From: Croceibacterium_A sp044506565
GTDB taxonomy: Bacteria > Pseudomonadota > Alphaproteobacteria > Sphingomonadales > Sphingomonadaceae
DNA length: 7,174 nucleotides
NCBI GenBank assembly: GCA_044506565.1
Contig: JBIQKN010000111.1
Location: forward strand, 1 to 7,174
Direction of reading: 5' to 3'
Shown: piece after piece, positions 1 to 7,174 of the stretch
Layout of the letters: the number at the start of each line of letters is the position of its first letter
Position numbering within the stretch: position 1 is the stretch's first letter
Translations under genes and position numbers: made by a program
Notes under the pieces: model-generated
The model's input: the letters and a program-made list of their open reading frames with translations, nothing else
The model's database searches: none
What the model was told of the DNA's origin: nothing

Positions 1-71
1 CGGTGGTGGCCCCGCCCCACCCCCTCCCAACTCCGACTAGGGCATGCTCCGCCGACCCAAGTCTCCGTATC

Positions 72-92
72 CTTCCCCCATCAAGGGGGAAG
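72..92 (-). terminator. Hairpin downstream of the channel gene, possible terminator
   Basis: A perfect inverted repeat: CTTCCCCC (72-79), a 5-base loop, then GGGGGAAG (85-92). It lies about 35 bases beyond the stop codon of the potassium channel gene, at the end of the serS-surE-channel series, where a terminator is expected. No run of T follows on the minus strand (the next bases read GGATACGG), so it is not a textbook intrinsic terminator. It could instead be a Rho-dependent or RNA-stabilising hairpin, or a dispersed intergenic palindrome of the kind common in alphaproteobacteria. The stem is seen directly; the role is inferred. Confidence 0.4.
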
Positions 93-94
93 AG

Positions 95-1208
<1,114 letters not shown>

Positions 1209-1224
1209 GCTCAGCCGTCCCGCC

Positions 1225-1980
1225 TCATGCGGCGTAGCGCTCCGCGAGCTGCCCGATCGAGGCGTGGTGGGTCAGGTCGAGCTGCAGCGGCGTCACCGAG
1301 ATGAAGCCATCGGCCACCGCCTCGAGATCGGTGCCGTGATCGAGCGTGTGCTCGATGTCGTGCAGGCCGAACCAGTAGTAGGGCCGCCCGCGCGGGTCGG
1401 TACCCTCGACCAGCGAGCCGCGCGCGTAGTCGTGGAAGCCCTGGCGGACCACGCGGACGCCGTTGACCGCCTCGGCCGGCAGCGCCGGAAAGTTGACGTT
1501 GACCACCGTGCGCCTGGCCATCTGCAGGTCGAGCAGCGGCTCGAGCACTTTCGCCGCCCAGCCCTCGGCGGCCGAGAACCCGTGGCCGGCATCGCGCAGC
1601 GCCTGGCTCAAGGCCACCGCTGGAATGCCCGCCAGCGCCGCCTCCATCGCCGCCGAGACCGTGCCCGAGTAGGTGATGTCGTCGGCGAGGTTCTCGCCGT
1701 TGTTGATGCCCGAGATGACGAGGTCCGGCGCCTTGTCCGTGAACAGCTTGCGCAGCGCGAGGTTGACCGCATCGGTCGGCGTTCCGGTGACCGCGAAGCG
1801 CCGTTCGCCGTGCTGCTGCAGCCGCACCGGCATGTGCAGCGTCAGCGAGTGCCCGGCGCCCGAGTTCTCCTCGGCCGGCGCGCAGACCCACACGTCGTCG
1901 CTAAGCTTCGCGGCGATCGCCTCGAGCACTTCCATGCCCGGGGCATGAATCCCGTCGTCGTTGGTGAGGAGGATGCGCAT
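1225..1980 (-). CDS. surE: 5'/3'-nucleotidase SurE
   Basis: SurE, a cytoplasmic metal-dependent phosphatase that removes phosphate from nucleoside 5'- and 3'-monophosphates (and in some species exopolyphosphate); it is linked to stress survival. The protein is 251 residues, the usual family length, and starts with the diagnostic MRILLTNDDG, where D8 and D9 bind the metal. The other expected metal ligands are visible as S40 (in EENSGAG) and N93 (in SGINNG), followed by the conserved segment around YSGTVSAAMEA (104-114). The ATG lies only three bases after the serS stop (TAG GAA ATG), so its ribosome site is within serS, where AAGGGG sits about 11 bases upstream and AGGA sits closer. Translational coupling with serS is likely. 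In many proteobacteria surE is followed by pcm and a LysM/M23 peptidase gene; here a potassium channel gene follows instead. Identity is firm. Confidence 0.97.
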   Translation of the reverse strand: MRILLTNDDGIHAPGMEVLEAIAAKLSDDVWVCAPAEENSGAGHSLTLHMPVRLQQHGERRFAVTGTPTDAVNLALRKLFTDKAPDLVISGINNGENLADDITYSGTVSAAMEAALAGIPAVALSQALRDAGHGFSAAEGWAAKVLEPLLDLQMARRTVVNVNFPALPAEAVNGVRVVRQGFHDYARGSLVEGTDPRGRPYYWFGLHDIEHTLDHGTDLEAVADGFISVTPLQLDLTHHASIGQLAERYAA

Positions 1981-1983
1981 TTC

Positions 1984-3282
1984 CTACCGCGCCCCTTCTG
2001 GCACCAGCCGCTCGACGCCGCCCATATATGGCGCCAGCGCCGCCGGCACGACGACCGAACCGTCCTCCTGCTGGTAGTTCTCGAGCACCGCCACCAGCGT
2101 GCGCCCGACCGCGAGGCCCGAGCCGTTGAGCGTGTGCACGAACGCGGTACCCTTCTGGCCCCCAGAATCCTTGGCCGGCCGGTAGCGCGCGTTCATCCGC
2201 CGCGCCTGGTAGTCGCCGCACCACGACACCGAGCTGATCTCGCGATAGGCGCCCTGGCCCGGCAGCCACACCTCGAGATCGTAGGTCTTCCTCGCCGTCC
2301 CGCCCATGTCGCCGGCACACAGCAGCATCCGGCGGTACGGCAGCTCGAGCGCCTCGAGCACCAGCTCGGCCGAGCGGACCATGTGCTCATGCTCGGCCTG
2401 CCAGGCCTCGGGCCGGCAGATCGCCACCAGCTCGACCTTCTCGAACTGGTGCTGGCGGATGAACCCGCGCGTATCCTTGCCCGCCGCGCCGGCTTCCGAG
2501 CGGAAGCACGGGGTGAGGGCGGTAAGGCGGATCGGTTGCGCGAGGTCGTCGAGGATCTGCTCGCGCACCGAATTGGTCAGCGAGACCTCGGCGGTCGGGA
2601 TCAGCCAGCGGCCGTCGGTGGTGCGGAACAGGTCGTCGGCGAACTTCGGTAACTGCCCCGTGCCGAACGCCGCCTCGTCGCGCACCAGCAGCGGCGGGTT
2701 GCACTCGACGTAGCCGCGCTCGCCGGTCTGGAAGTCGAGCATGAACTGCCCGATCGCCCGCTGCAGCCGCGCCATCTGGCCGCGCAGGAACGCGAACCGC
2801 GCGCCCGACATCGCCGCCGCGGTCTCGAACTCGAGCCCGAGCGGCGGGCCCAGGTCCGCATGCTCCTTCGCGTCGAACGCGAAGTTGCGCTGCTCGCCCC
2901 AGCTCGAGACTTCGATGTTGCCGCTCTCGTCCTCGCCGGGCGGAACGTCGTCCGCCGGGAGGTTAGGCAGCGCCGCGACCAGCGCGTCGAGCTCCGCGCC
3001 GAGCGCGCGCTCCTCGTCCTCGAGCTGCGGCAGCGTCTCCTTGAGCGCGGCGACTTCCGCCTTGAGTGCTTCGGCGGTCGCCGTGTCGCCCTTGCCCATT
3101 GCCGCGCCGATCGCCTTCGAGGCCTCGTTGCGTCGTGCCTGCGCTTCCTGGACCCGCGTCGTCACCGCCCGCCGCCGCTCGTCGAGTTCGAGGACGCGAG
3201 CCGATGCGGGCTCCGCACCGCGCCTCGACAGGGCGGCGTCGAATGCCTCGGGATTCTCGCGGATCAGGCGCAAGTCATGCAT
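1984..3282 (-). CDS. serS: Seryl-tRNA synthetase
   Basis: SerRS, a class II aminoacyl-tRNA synthetase that charges tRNA-Ser (and tRNA-Sec where present) with serine in the cytoplasm. The 432-residue length is normal. It opens with the typical MHDLRLIRENPEAF, followed by the long antiparallel coiled-coil arm (about 30-105) that grips the tRNA long variable arm. The catalytic core shows TAEV (230-233) for serine recognition, motif 2 starting FRSEAGAAGKDTRGF (260-274) with R261 and E263 for ATP and serine, and motif 3 GSGLAVGRTLVAVLENYQ (387-404) with R394. The segment SSVSWCGDYQARR (350-362) replaces the more common SSCSNC form and looks like a lineage variant. The frame stays open far upstream to 4062, but that part runs antisense through the sulfotransferase gene and does not resemble SerRS, so ATG at 3280-3282 is the chosen start. 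No clear Shine-Dalgarno is seen. It is the first gene of an apparent serS-surE-channel operon. Confidence 0.97.
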   Translation of the reverse strand: MHDLRLIRENPEAFDAALSRRGAEPASARVLELDERRRAVTTRVQEAQARRNEASKAIGAAMGKGDTATAEALKAEVAALKETLPQLEDEERALGAELDALVAALPNLPADDVPPGEDESGNIEVSSWGEQRNFAFDAKEHADLGPPLGLEFETAAAMSGARFAFLRGQMARLQRAIGQFMLDFQTGERGYVECNPPLLVRDEAAFGTGQLPKFADDLFRTTDGRWLIPTAEVSLTNSVREQILDDLAQPIRLTALTPCFRSEAGAAGKDTRGFIRQHQFEKVELVAICRPEAWQAEHEHMVRSAELVLEALELPYRRMLLCAGDMGGTARKTYDLEVWLPGQGAYREISSVSWCGDYQARRMNARYRPAKDSGGQKGTAFVHTLNGSGLAVGRTLVAVLENYQQEDGSVVVPAALAPYMGGVERLVPEGAR

Positions 3283-3292
3283 GGCCGCGGGC

Positions 3293-3319
3293 ACTATGCA
3301 TGTCCCGTGCGGCTGGCAA
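3293..3319 (-). promoter_or_regulatory. Possible serS promoter
   Basis: On the minus strand, TTGCCA (3319-3314) resembles a -35 box, and CATAGT (3298-3293) resembles a -10 box, with a 15-base spacer that is shorter than ideal. Transcription from it would start only a few bases before the serS ATG, giving an almost leaderless message, in keeping with the absence of a clear ribosome binding site. The rest of the 3283-3391 spacer between the divergent genes is GC-rich, with repeated GCCGG/CCGGC words, and shows no other clear signal. This is a weak sequence match only. Confidence 0.22.
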
Positions 3320-3391
3320 GCGGCGAACGGCGCCGGCCGCCGGCGGCGAGCCGGGCGACGCCGGGAACCGGGTTGCAACTGACGGGTAATC

Positions 3392-4711
3392 TTGGCAAAT
3401 CGCCGTATTCTTGCCGCATCGGGACAAGTCGACTTGACCGTAGACCCGCTACTCCCGCCGCGGCGGACGCGTTTCATCGATGCCATGAACGCGGCCATGC
3501 GGACGGGCCGCAAGCTGGGCTTCGCCGACACCCCGATCCTCGAAAAGGACGCGCTGCTCGACCGCGCGTGCGAGCACACCGGCCTGGACGACTTCGGCGA
3601 GGATCGCTGGTTCGAACAGCCGCTCGAAGCTCTACTCGAGGCGATCCGCGCGGATGCCAGGCTCAATCCCGCGGGCGAATGGTCGGCCCGCGCCCAGATC
3701 GAGAAGATGCTGCACGACCGGTTGCGCGCCGAGGAATGGTTCGCGCGGCACCCGGAGATTCTCGCGCGCCCGCTGCCGCACCCGGTGATCGTCGTCGGCC
3801 CGATGCGATCGGGCACCACGCGGATGCACCGGCTGCTCGCGGCCGACCATCGTTTCACGCACTTGCGCAGCTTCGAGACGATCAGTCCGGTACCGCGCCC
3901 CGGGTTCGTCCCCGGGGGGCCCGACTTCCGCGTCACGCTCGCCGCGCGGATCATGCGCGTCGCGCGTCTCGCCAACCCGCGCACGCTGACGATCCATCCC
4001 ACCGGGCCGATGGAAGCCGAGGAGGAGCTCGGCCTGCTGGTGCACAGCTTCTGGAGCACCAAGCACGACGCGCAGTGGTGGGTGCCGAGCTACGCGCGCT
4101 GGTGCGAGGCGCAGGACCCAACGCCGGCCTATCGGCAGCTGGCGCGCCTGCTGAAGCTGGTCGGCTGGTCGCAGCAGGCTTCGAGCCTGCGGCCGTGGGT
4201 GCTCAAGACGCCGCAGCACATGCTCGACCTGCCGGTGCTGATGAAGACCTTCCCCGACGCGCGGCTGATCTTCACGCACCGCGACCCGCTCGCCGTGGTC
4301 GGCAGCGCCGCCTCGCTCGCATGGAACCAGACCGTGATTTACTCCGATCATGTGGATCCGAACCGGGTCGGCGAGGAATGGCTCCGCAAGACGCGGCTGC
4401 AGGTCGACCGCGCGCATGCCGCGCGACGCGACATTCCACCGGACCGGCAGATCGACATCCACTACGAGGAGATGGAGCGAGACTGGCGCGGGGCGATGGC
4501 GCGGGTCTACCGCTTCCTCGGTCTCGAACTCGAGCCCGCGCTGCCGGCGATGGAAGCCTACCAGCAGCGCGCGGCTTCGCTCAAGCGCCGCCCACACCGC
4601 TACAGCCTCGAGGAATTCGGCCTCACGCCGGCCCGCGTGCTCGACGAGCTCGGCGACTACGTCAAAACCTACGACATCGCGATGGAAGGCTTCGCGGCGC
4701 TGGCCAGCTGA
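3392..4711 (+). CDS. PAPS-dependent sulfotransferase family protein
   Basis: A cytoplasmic sulfotransferase-fold protein expected to move a sulfuryl group from PAPS to a hydroxyl or amine acceptor. Numbered from the TTG at 3392 it has 439 residues. The 5'-phosphosulfate-binding loop is VVGPMRSGTTRMHRLLA (134-150), with R139 and the SGTT core. The 3'-phosphate-binding segment is FTHRDPLAVVGS (294-305), with R297 and S305. LKTPQHMLDLPVLMKTFPDA (271-290) is typical of the family. The N-terminal 130 residues, with TGLDDFG at 63-69, form the helical extension of this large subgroup. The start is uncertain: TTG 3392 is the maximal frame, but the bases from 3386 to 3433 look less coding-like. TTG 3434 (MTVDPLLPPRR), with GGGA nine bases upstream, or ATG 3485, may be the real start. 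The downstream halogenase gene begins 53 bases later on the same strand, so the two probably share a transcript. The acceptor substrate cannot be told from the sequence. Confidence 0.85.
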   Translation: MANRRILAASGQVDLTVDPLLPPRRTRFIDAMNAAMRTGRKLGFADTPILEKDALLDRACEHTGLDDFGEDRWFEQPLEALLEAIRADARLNPAGEWSARAQIEKMLHDRLRAEEWFARHPEILARPLPHPVIVVGPMRSGTTRMHRLLAADHRFTHLRSFETISPVPRPGFVPGGPDFRVTLAARIMRVARLANPRTLTIHPTGPMEAEEELGLLVHSFWSTKHDAQWWVPSYARWCEAQDPTPAYRQLARLLKLVGWSQQASSLRPWVLKTPQHMLDLPVLMKTFPDARLIFTHRDPLAVVGSAASLAWNQTVIYSDHVDPNRVGEEWLRKTRLQVDRAHAARRDIPPDRQIDIHYEEMERDWRGAMARVYRFLGLELEPALPAMEAYQQRAASLKRRPHRYSLEEFGLTPARVLDELGDYVKTYDIAMEGFAALAS

Positions 4712-4764
4712 ACAGCGGGGCGGTTCGCTTGCCGTGACCGGCCGCGCGCGTCTATGCCGGCGGC

Positions 4765-6306
4765 ATGGCGGAGAGATCGATCCTGATCGTCGGCGGCGGC
4801 ACCGCTGGATGGCTCACCGCCGGCTATCTCGCCCGGTTCTTCGACGTCGCGCGCAACCCGCACATCCGGATTACCGTGCTGGAGTCGCCCGAGATCGGCA
4901 TCATCGGTGTGGGCGAGGGCACCTTCCCGACGATCCGCAACACGCTGCGCTACATCGGCATCGACGAGACGCGGTTCGTGCGCGCGACCTCGGCGACCTT
5001 CAAACAGGGCATCCGTTTCGACAACTGGGTGCGGCCGCCGGTCGCGGGTCGCGACGACCATTTCCTGCACCCGTTCGAAGCGCCCTACCACGCCGAGGGT
5101 CACAGCCTCGTCGCCTACTGGCTGCTGCAGGACGAGCGCACGCGGCCCTCGTTCGCGGAGGCGATGACGATCCAGAACCGCGTCGCCGAGGCTGGCCGCG
5201 CGCCGAAGGGCCCCGGAGAAGGCGACTTCGCCGGGCCGCTCAACTATGCCTACCACTTCGACGCGATGCGCATGGCCGAAGTACTCGCGGAGCACGCGCG
5301 GCAGCTCGGTGTCGGGCACCTGCAGGGCCTGATGACCGGCGTCGAGCTCGACACCGAGAGCGGCGCGATCGCGCATGTCGTCACGCGCGAGCACGGCAAC
5401 CTCGAAGCCGACCTCTACGTCGACTGTTCGGGCTTCCGCGCCGAGCTGATCTCCGGGGCCCTCGACGTCCCGTTCAAGCCCGTCGGCAAAGTGCTGTTCA
5501 CCGACCGCGCGCTGGCCTGCAAGCTCCCGTACGAACAGGCCGACGCCCCGCTGCCGAGCTACACCGTCGCCGCCGCGCACGCAGCCGGGTGGACCTGGGA
5601 CATCGGGCTCGCCGGCGCGCGCGGGATCGGCTGCGTCTATTCGAGCGCGCACATGAGCGACGACGAAGCGGCGCAGGAACTCGCGCGCTATACCGGCGGG
5701 CGCAGCCTCGATGTGGCAGCGCGGCGGATTCCGTTCGAGTCCGGCTACCGCACGCGACCGTGGGAGAAGAACTGCGTCGCAGTCGGGCTTGCGGGGGGCT
5801 TCCTCGAGCCGCTCGAATCGACCGGCGTGCTGATGATCGAGGCCGCGGCGGCGATGATCGCCGAGCTGTTCCCGCACTACGGCCCGGCCGACGGCCCGGC
5901 GCGACGCTTCAACGAGCTGATGGCGGCACGGTACGAGGCCATCGTCGCGTTCCTCAAGCTGCACTACTGCCTGAGCCGGCGCGAGGAACCGTTCTGGCGC
6001 GACAATGCCGAGCCCTCGTCGATTCCGGAGCGGTTGCGTGACCTGCTCGAGCAGTGGCGCTACCGCCCGCCGAGCCGGTTCGACCTCGTGCTCGACCACG
6101 AAAGCTTCGCCTACTTCAACTACCAGTACATCCTCTACGGGATGGAATTCCGCACCGACCTCAATCCGGTCCGCGACGAATTCCCGCACACCGGCGAGGC
6201 GGCGCGGATCTTCGATCGCATCCGCCACTTCGGCGACCGTGCTGCGCGCGACTTGCCCGAGCATCGCGCGCTGATCGAACAGCTGCGCGCCGTCGAAGCT
6301 GCCTGA
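4765..6306 (+). CDS. Flavin-dependent halogenase (tryptophan halogenase family)
   Basis: A 513-residue flavoprotein of the PrnA/RebH fold, expected to use FADH2, O2 and halide to make HOCl or HOBr, which travels to an active-site lysine and halogenates an aromatic substrate. The FAD-binding motif is ILIVGGGTAGWL (6-17). The segment GVGEGTFPTIR (48-58) is typical. K80, in SATFKQGIRFDNW (76-88), matches the catalytic lysine K79 of PrnA. The halogenase motif WxWxIP appears as WTWDIG (276-281), with Pro replaced by Gly. FLEPLESTG (346-354) supplies the conserved F, P, S and G, and E348 is the likely match to PrnA E346. The C-terminal segment FAYFNYQYILYGMEF (448-462) differs from the SW-containing form in free-tryptophan halogenases. 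A partner flavin reductase is not in the window and may be any housekeeping one. Only a weak ribosome site (GGCGGC) precedes the ATG. The halogenase class is secure; tryptophan as substrate is not. Confidence 0.93.
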   Translation: MAERSILIVGGGTAGWLTAGYLARFFDVARNPHIRITVLESPEIGIIGVGEGTFPTIRNTLRYIGIDETRFVRATSATFKQGIRFDNWVRPPVAGRDDHFLHPFEAPYHAEGHSLVAYWLLQDERTRPSFAEAMTIQNRVAEAGRAPKGPGEGDFAGPLNYAYHFDAMRMAEVLAEHARQLGVGHLQGLMTGVELDTESGAIAHVVTREHGNLEADLYVDCSGFRAELISGALDVPFKPVGKVLFTDRALACKLPYEQADAPLPSYTVAAAHAAGWTWDIGLAGARGIGCVYSSAHMSDDEAAQELARYTGGRSLDVAARRIPFESGYRTRPWEKNCVAVGLAGGFLEPLESTGVLMIEAAAAMIAELFPHYGPADGPARRFNELMAARYEAIVAFLKLHYCLSRREEPFWRDNAEPSSIPERLRDLLEQWRYRPPSRFDLVLDHESFAYFNYQYILYGMEFRTDLNPVRDEFPHTGEAARIFDRIRHFGDRAARDLPEHRALIEQLRAVEAA

Positions 6307-6325
6307 GCGCCACCGCGCTGGGCGC

Positions 6326-6351
6326 GGGCCGGAGGATTGGCCCTCCTGCCC
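6326..6351 (+). terminator. Hairpin after halogenase gene, possible terminator
   Basis: An inverted repeat of GGGC-C-GGAGG (6326-6335) and CCTCC-T-GCCC (6342-6351), nine of ten positions pairing, around a 6-base loop (ATTGGC). It begins 20 bases after the halogenase stop and ends just before the toxin-antitoxin control region, the expected place for a terminator separating the two units. No T-run follows, so it is not a canonical intrinsic terminator. The structure is seen directly; the function is inferred. Confidence 0.45.
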
Positions 6352-6355
6352 TGAG

Positions 6356-6371
6356 GTAGTAACGTGCCTAC
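6356..6371 (+). promoter_or_regulatory. Imperfect palindrome, candidate antitoxin operator
   Basis: GTAGTAACGTGCCTAC is a 16-base imperfect palindrome: GTAG/CTAC arms and a central ACGT pair, with six of eight half-positions symmetric. It lies 44 bases before the antitoxin ATG. Phd/YefM-type antitoxins repress their own operons by binding short palindromes near the promoter, so this is a reasonable operator candidate. TAGTAA inside it could be part of a -10 element, but no well-spaced -35 is seen. Position and symmetry are observed; binding is inferred. Confidence 0.35.
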
Positions 6372-6404
6372 ACGGAAGCGGTCCCTCGCGGTGGCCCTTT
6401 TCCC

Positions 6405-6410
6405 GGGAGG
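6405..6410 (+). promoter_or_regulatory. Shine-Dalgarno of the antitoxin gene
   Basis: GGGAGG lies five bases before the ATG at 6416, the best ribosome binding site in the window. It fixes the antitoxin start and fits the higher translation usually needed for an antitoxin over its toxin. It overlaps an 8-base perfect palindrome, TCCCGGGA (6401-6408), so part of the site could be masked in a folded mRNA or touched by a regulator. Confidence 0.7.
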
Positions 6411-6415
6411 CCTCG

Positions 6416-6637
6416 ATGAAGATCGTCAGCGCGCGCGAGTTCAACCAGGACGTCGGCAAGGCCAAGCGGCTGGCGCTGGCCGAGCCCGTCTTCGTGACCG
6501 ACCGCGGGCGGCCGACGCACGTGCTGCTCAGCATCGCCGCCTACCGCCAGCTGAGCGGCGAGCGGCAGAGCATCCTCGACCAGATCGCCGCCGAGCCCGG
6601 AAGCCCGCCGCTCGCTGTTCCCGGTGCCAGCCGCTGA
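6416..6637 (+). CDS. Type II antitoxin, Phd/YefM family
   Basis: A 73-residue antitoxin expected to bind and neutralise the adjacent PIN toxin and to repress its own operon. The N-terminal region MKIVSAREFNQDVGKAKRLA has the usual Phd/YefM layout of a short first strand and a helix carrying the SAREFNQ motif. It is followed by the strands around PVFVTDRGRPTHVLLS (24-39) and the helix AAYRQLSG (41-48), forming the DNA-binding dimer domain. The short tail after 50 (QSILDQIAAEPGSPP) is the likely toxin-binding part and would be disordered when free. The start is set by a strong GGGAGG site. Its TGA overlaps the toxin ATG by one base (TGATG), indicating translational coupling. The family is clear at this length; the operator is only predicted. 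Confidence 0.88.
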   Translation: MKIVSAREFNQDVGKAKRLALAEPVFVTDRGRPTHVLLSIAAYRQLSGERQSILDQIAAEPGSPPLAVPGASR

Positions 6638-7128
6638 TGTACCTGCTCGACGGCCCGGTCCTGCTGGCGTTGCGCGAGGCGCGACGGACCGCCGCCAGCC
6701 CGGCGCTCGCCGCCTGGGCCGAGCGCGTGCCGGCGCAGCAGATGTTCCTTTCCTCGGCGACGCTGCTCGAATTCGAACGCGCCGCCTCGCTGTCCGCGCG
6801 CCGTGCCAAGGACCTTGCCGCGGCGTGGCGCGAATGGCTCGACGGCCAGCTCGTGCCCGCGTTCGAGGACCGCATCCTGCCTGTCGACGCCGCGGTAATC
6901 CGCCGCCGCGCCCAGCTGCCCTACGCCGACGACCGCGAGGGCCTGCTCGCGGCGACCGCGCTGGTGCACAACCTGACGCTGGTGACCGGCGAGCCGCGCA
7001 AGTACCGCGGCGGGCGGGTCAAGGTGCTCGATCCCGAGCGGCTCGAGGCGGAAGGCGTGGACGATGGCGATTGGCGCGAGGCGACCCGTTCGAGCGCCAC
7101 CTGGTTGCGAAACCTGCTGATTCGTTAG
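6637..7128 (+). CDS. PIN-domain toxin, VapC-like ribonuclease
   Basis: A 163-residue PIN-domain protein, expected to be a Mg2+-dependent endoribonuclease toxin (VapC toxins usually cut initiator tRNA or rRNA). It starts MYLLDGPVLLALREA, where D5 is the first acidic ligand, but the common LDTN reads LDGP. E45, in LSSATLLEFERA (38-49), is the second acidic residue. In REGLLAATALVHNLTLVT (100-117) the usual Asp of the DxLIAATA motif is Glu (E101), and the usual RN/RD after LVT is GE (E119). After the PIN fold (about 1-132) comes a 30-residue tail ending WREATRSSATWLRNLLIR, which is absent from short VapC proteins. The frame is open further upstream, but ATG 6637, overlapping the antitoxin stop, is the natural start and gives the expected N-terminus. 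The toxin role is inferred from the pairing with the Phd-like gene; activity is uncertain given the altered acidic residues. Confidence 0.85.
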   Translation: MYLLDGPVLLALREARRTAASPALAAWAERVPAQQMFLSSATLLEFERAASLSARRAKDLAAAWREWLDGQLVPAFEDRILPVDAAVIRRRAQLPYADDREGLLAATALVHNLTLVTGEPRKYRGGRVKVLDPERLEAEGVDDGDWREATRSSATWLRNLLIR

Positions 7129-7174
7129 GGGAGTGGTCGCCGGGGCCGTCTGGAGAATGGTGGGCGCGGCAGGG

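Noticed and set aside
1264..2652. Plus-strand 462-residue open frame across surE and serS
   Set aside because: Antisense shadow of two firmly identified genes; Arg/His-rich composition and no motif.
3283..4062. N-terminal extension of about 260 residues in frame with SerRS
   Set aside because: It runs antisense through the sulfotransferase gene, is Arg/Ser-rich and low in complexity, and does not resemble SerRS, while the canonical SerRS N-terminus begins at 3282. It is a by-product of high GC content.
2860..4737. Plus-strand 625-residue open frame overlapping the serS 5' end and the sulfotransferase
   Set aside because: Out of frame with the sulfotransferase motifs, and its composition (Arg/Ala/Pro-rich) is that of a frameshifted GC-rich sequence.
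4669..6534. Minus-strand 621-residue open frame opposite the halogenase
   Set aside because: Shadow of the halogenase gene; it lacks any domain signature and crosses into the antitoxin gene.
6364..6636. Upstream extension of the PIN toxin frame to GTG 6364
   Set aside because: It overlaps the antitoxin gene in another frame. The toxin ATG at 6637 in the TGATG overlap gives the expected PIN N-terminus.

Overview
The window is GC-rich and densely coded, and it looks like the chromosome of an alphaproteobacterium, most likely Sphingomonadales. This placement is inferred from protein style (SerRS, a PrnA-like halogenase with a WxWxIG motif, a PIN toxin with an unusual C-terminal extension) and from the strong GC bias at third codon positions. 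It is not proven by any marker. The GC bias makes very long open frames opposite or beside almost every real gene; those are shadows and are left out.

Left part, minus strand (3282 down to about 72): serS (seryl-tRNA synthetase), surE (5'/3'-nucleotidase) and a two-TM potassium channel with a cytosolic RCK (TrkA-N type) domain. Gaps of 3 and 16 bases suggest one operon. It ends in a heptameric tandem repeat that contains the channel stop codon, followed by a perfect 8-bp hairpin that may act as terminator. Positions 1-71 hold nothing I recognise.

Middle, plus strand (3392-6306): a PAPS-type sulfotransferase and a flavin-dependent halogenase of the tryptophan halogenase family, 53 bases apart and probably co-transcribed. 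They diverge from serS across a roughly 110-base spacer. No scaffold-making gene (NRPS, PKS), flavin reductase or TonB-dependent receptor lies in the window, so their substrates are unknown. A 10-position hairpin (6326-6351) follows the halogenase.

Right part, plus strand (6356-7128): a type II toxin-antitoxin module with a Phd/YefM-like antitoxin and a VapC-like PIN toxin. The genes overlap by one base (TGATG), have a strong ribosome binding site, and lie behind an imperfect palindrome that could be the autoregulatory operator. Positions 7129-7174 hold nothing recognisable.

Most of the window is housekeeping or familiar accessory content. The points most worth checking are the sulfotransferase-halogenase pair, the altered halogenase motif, the altered acidic residues of the PIN toxin, and the heptamer array that sets the C-terminus of the channel.
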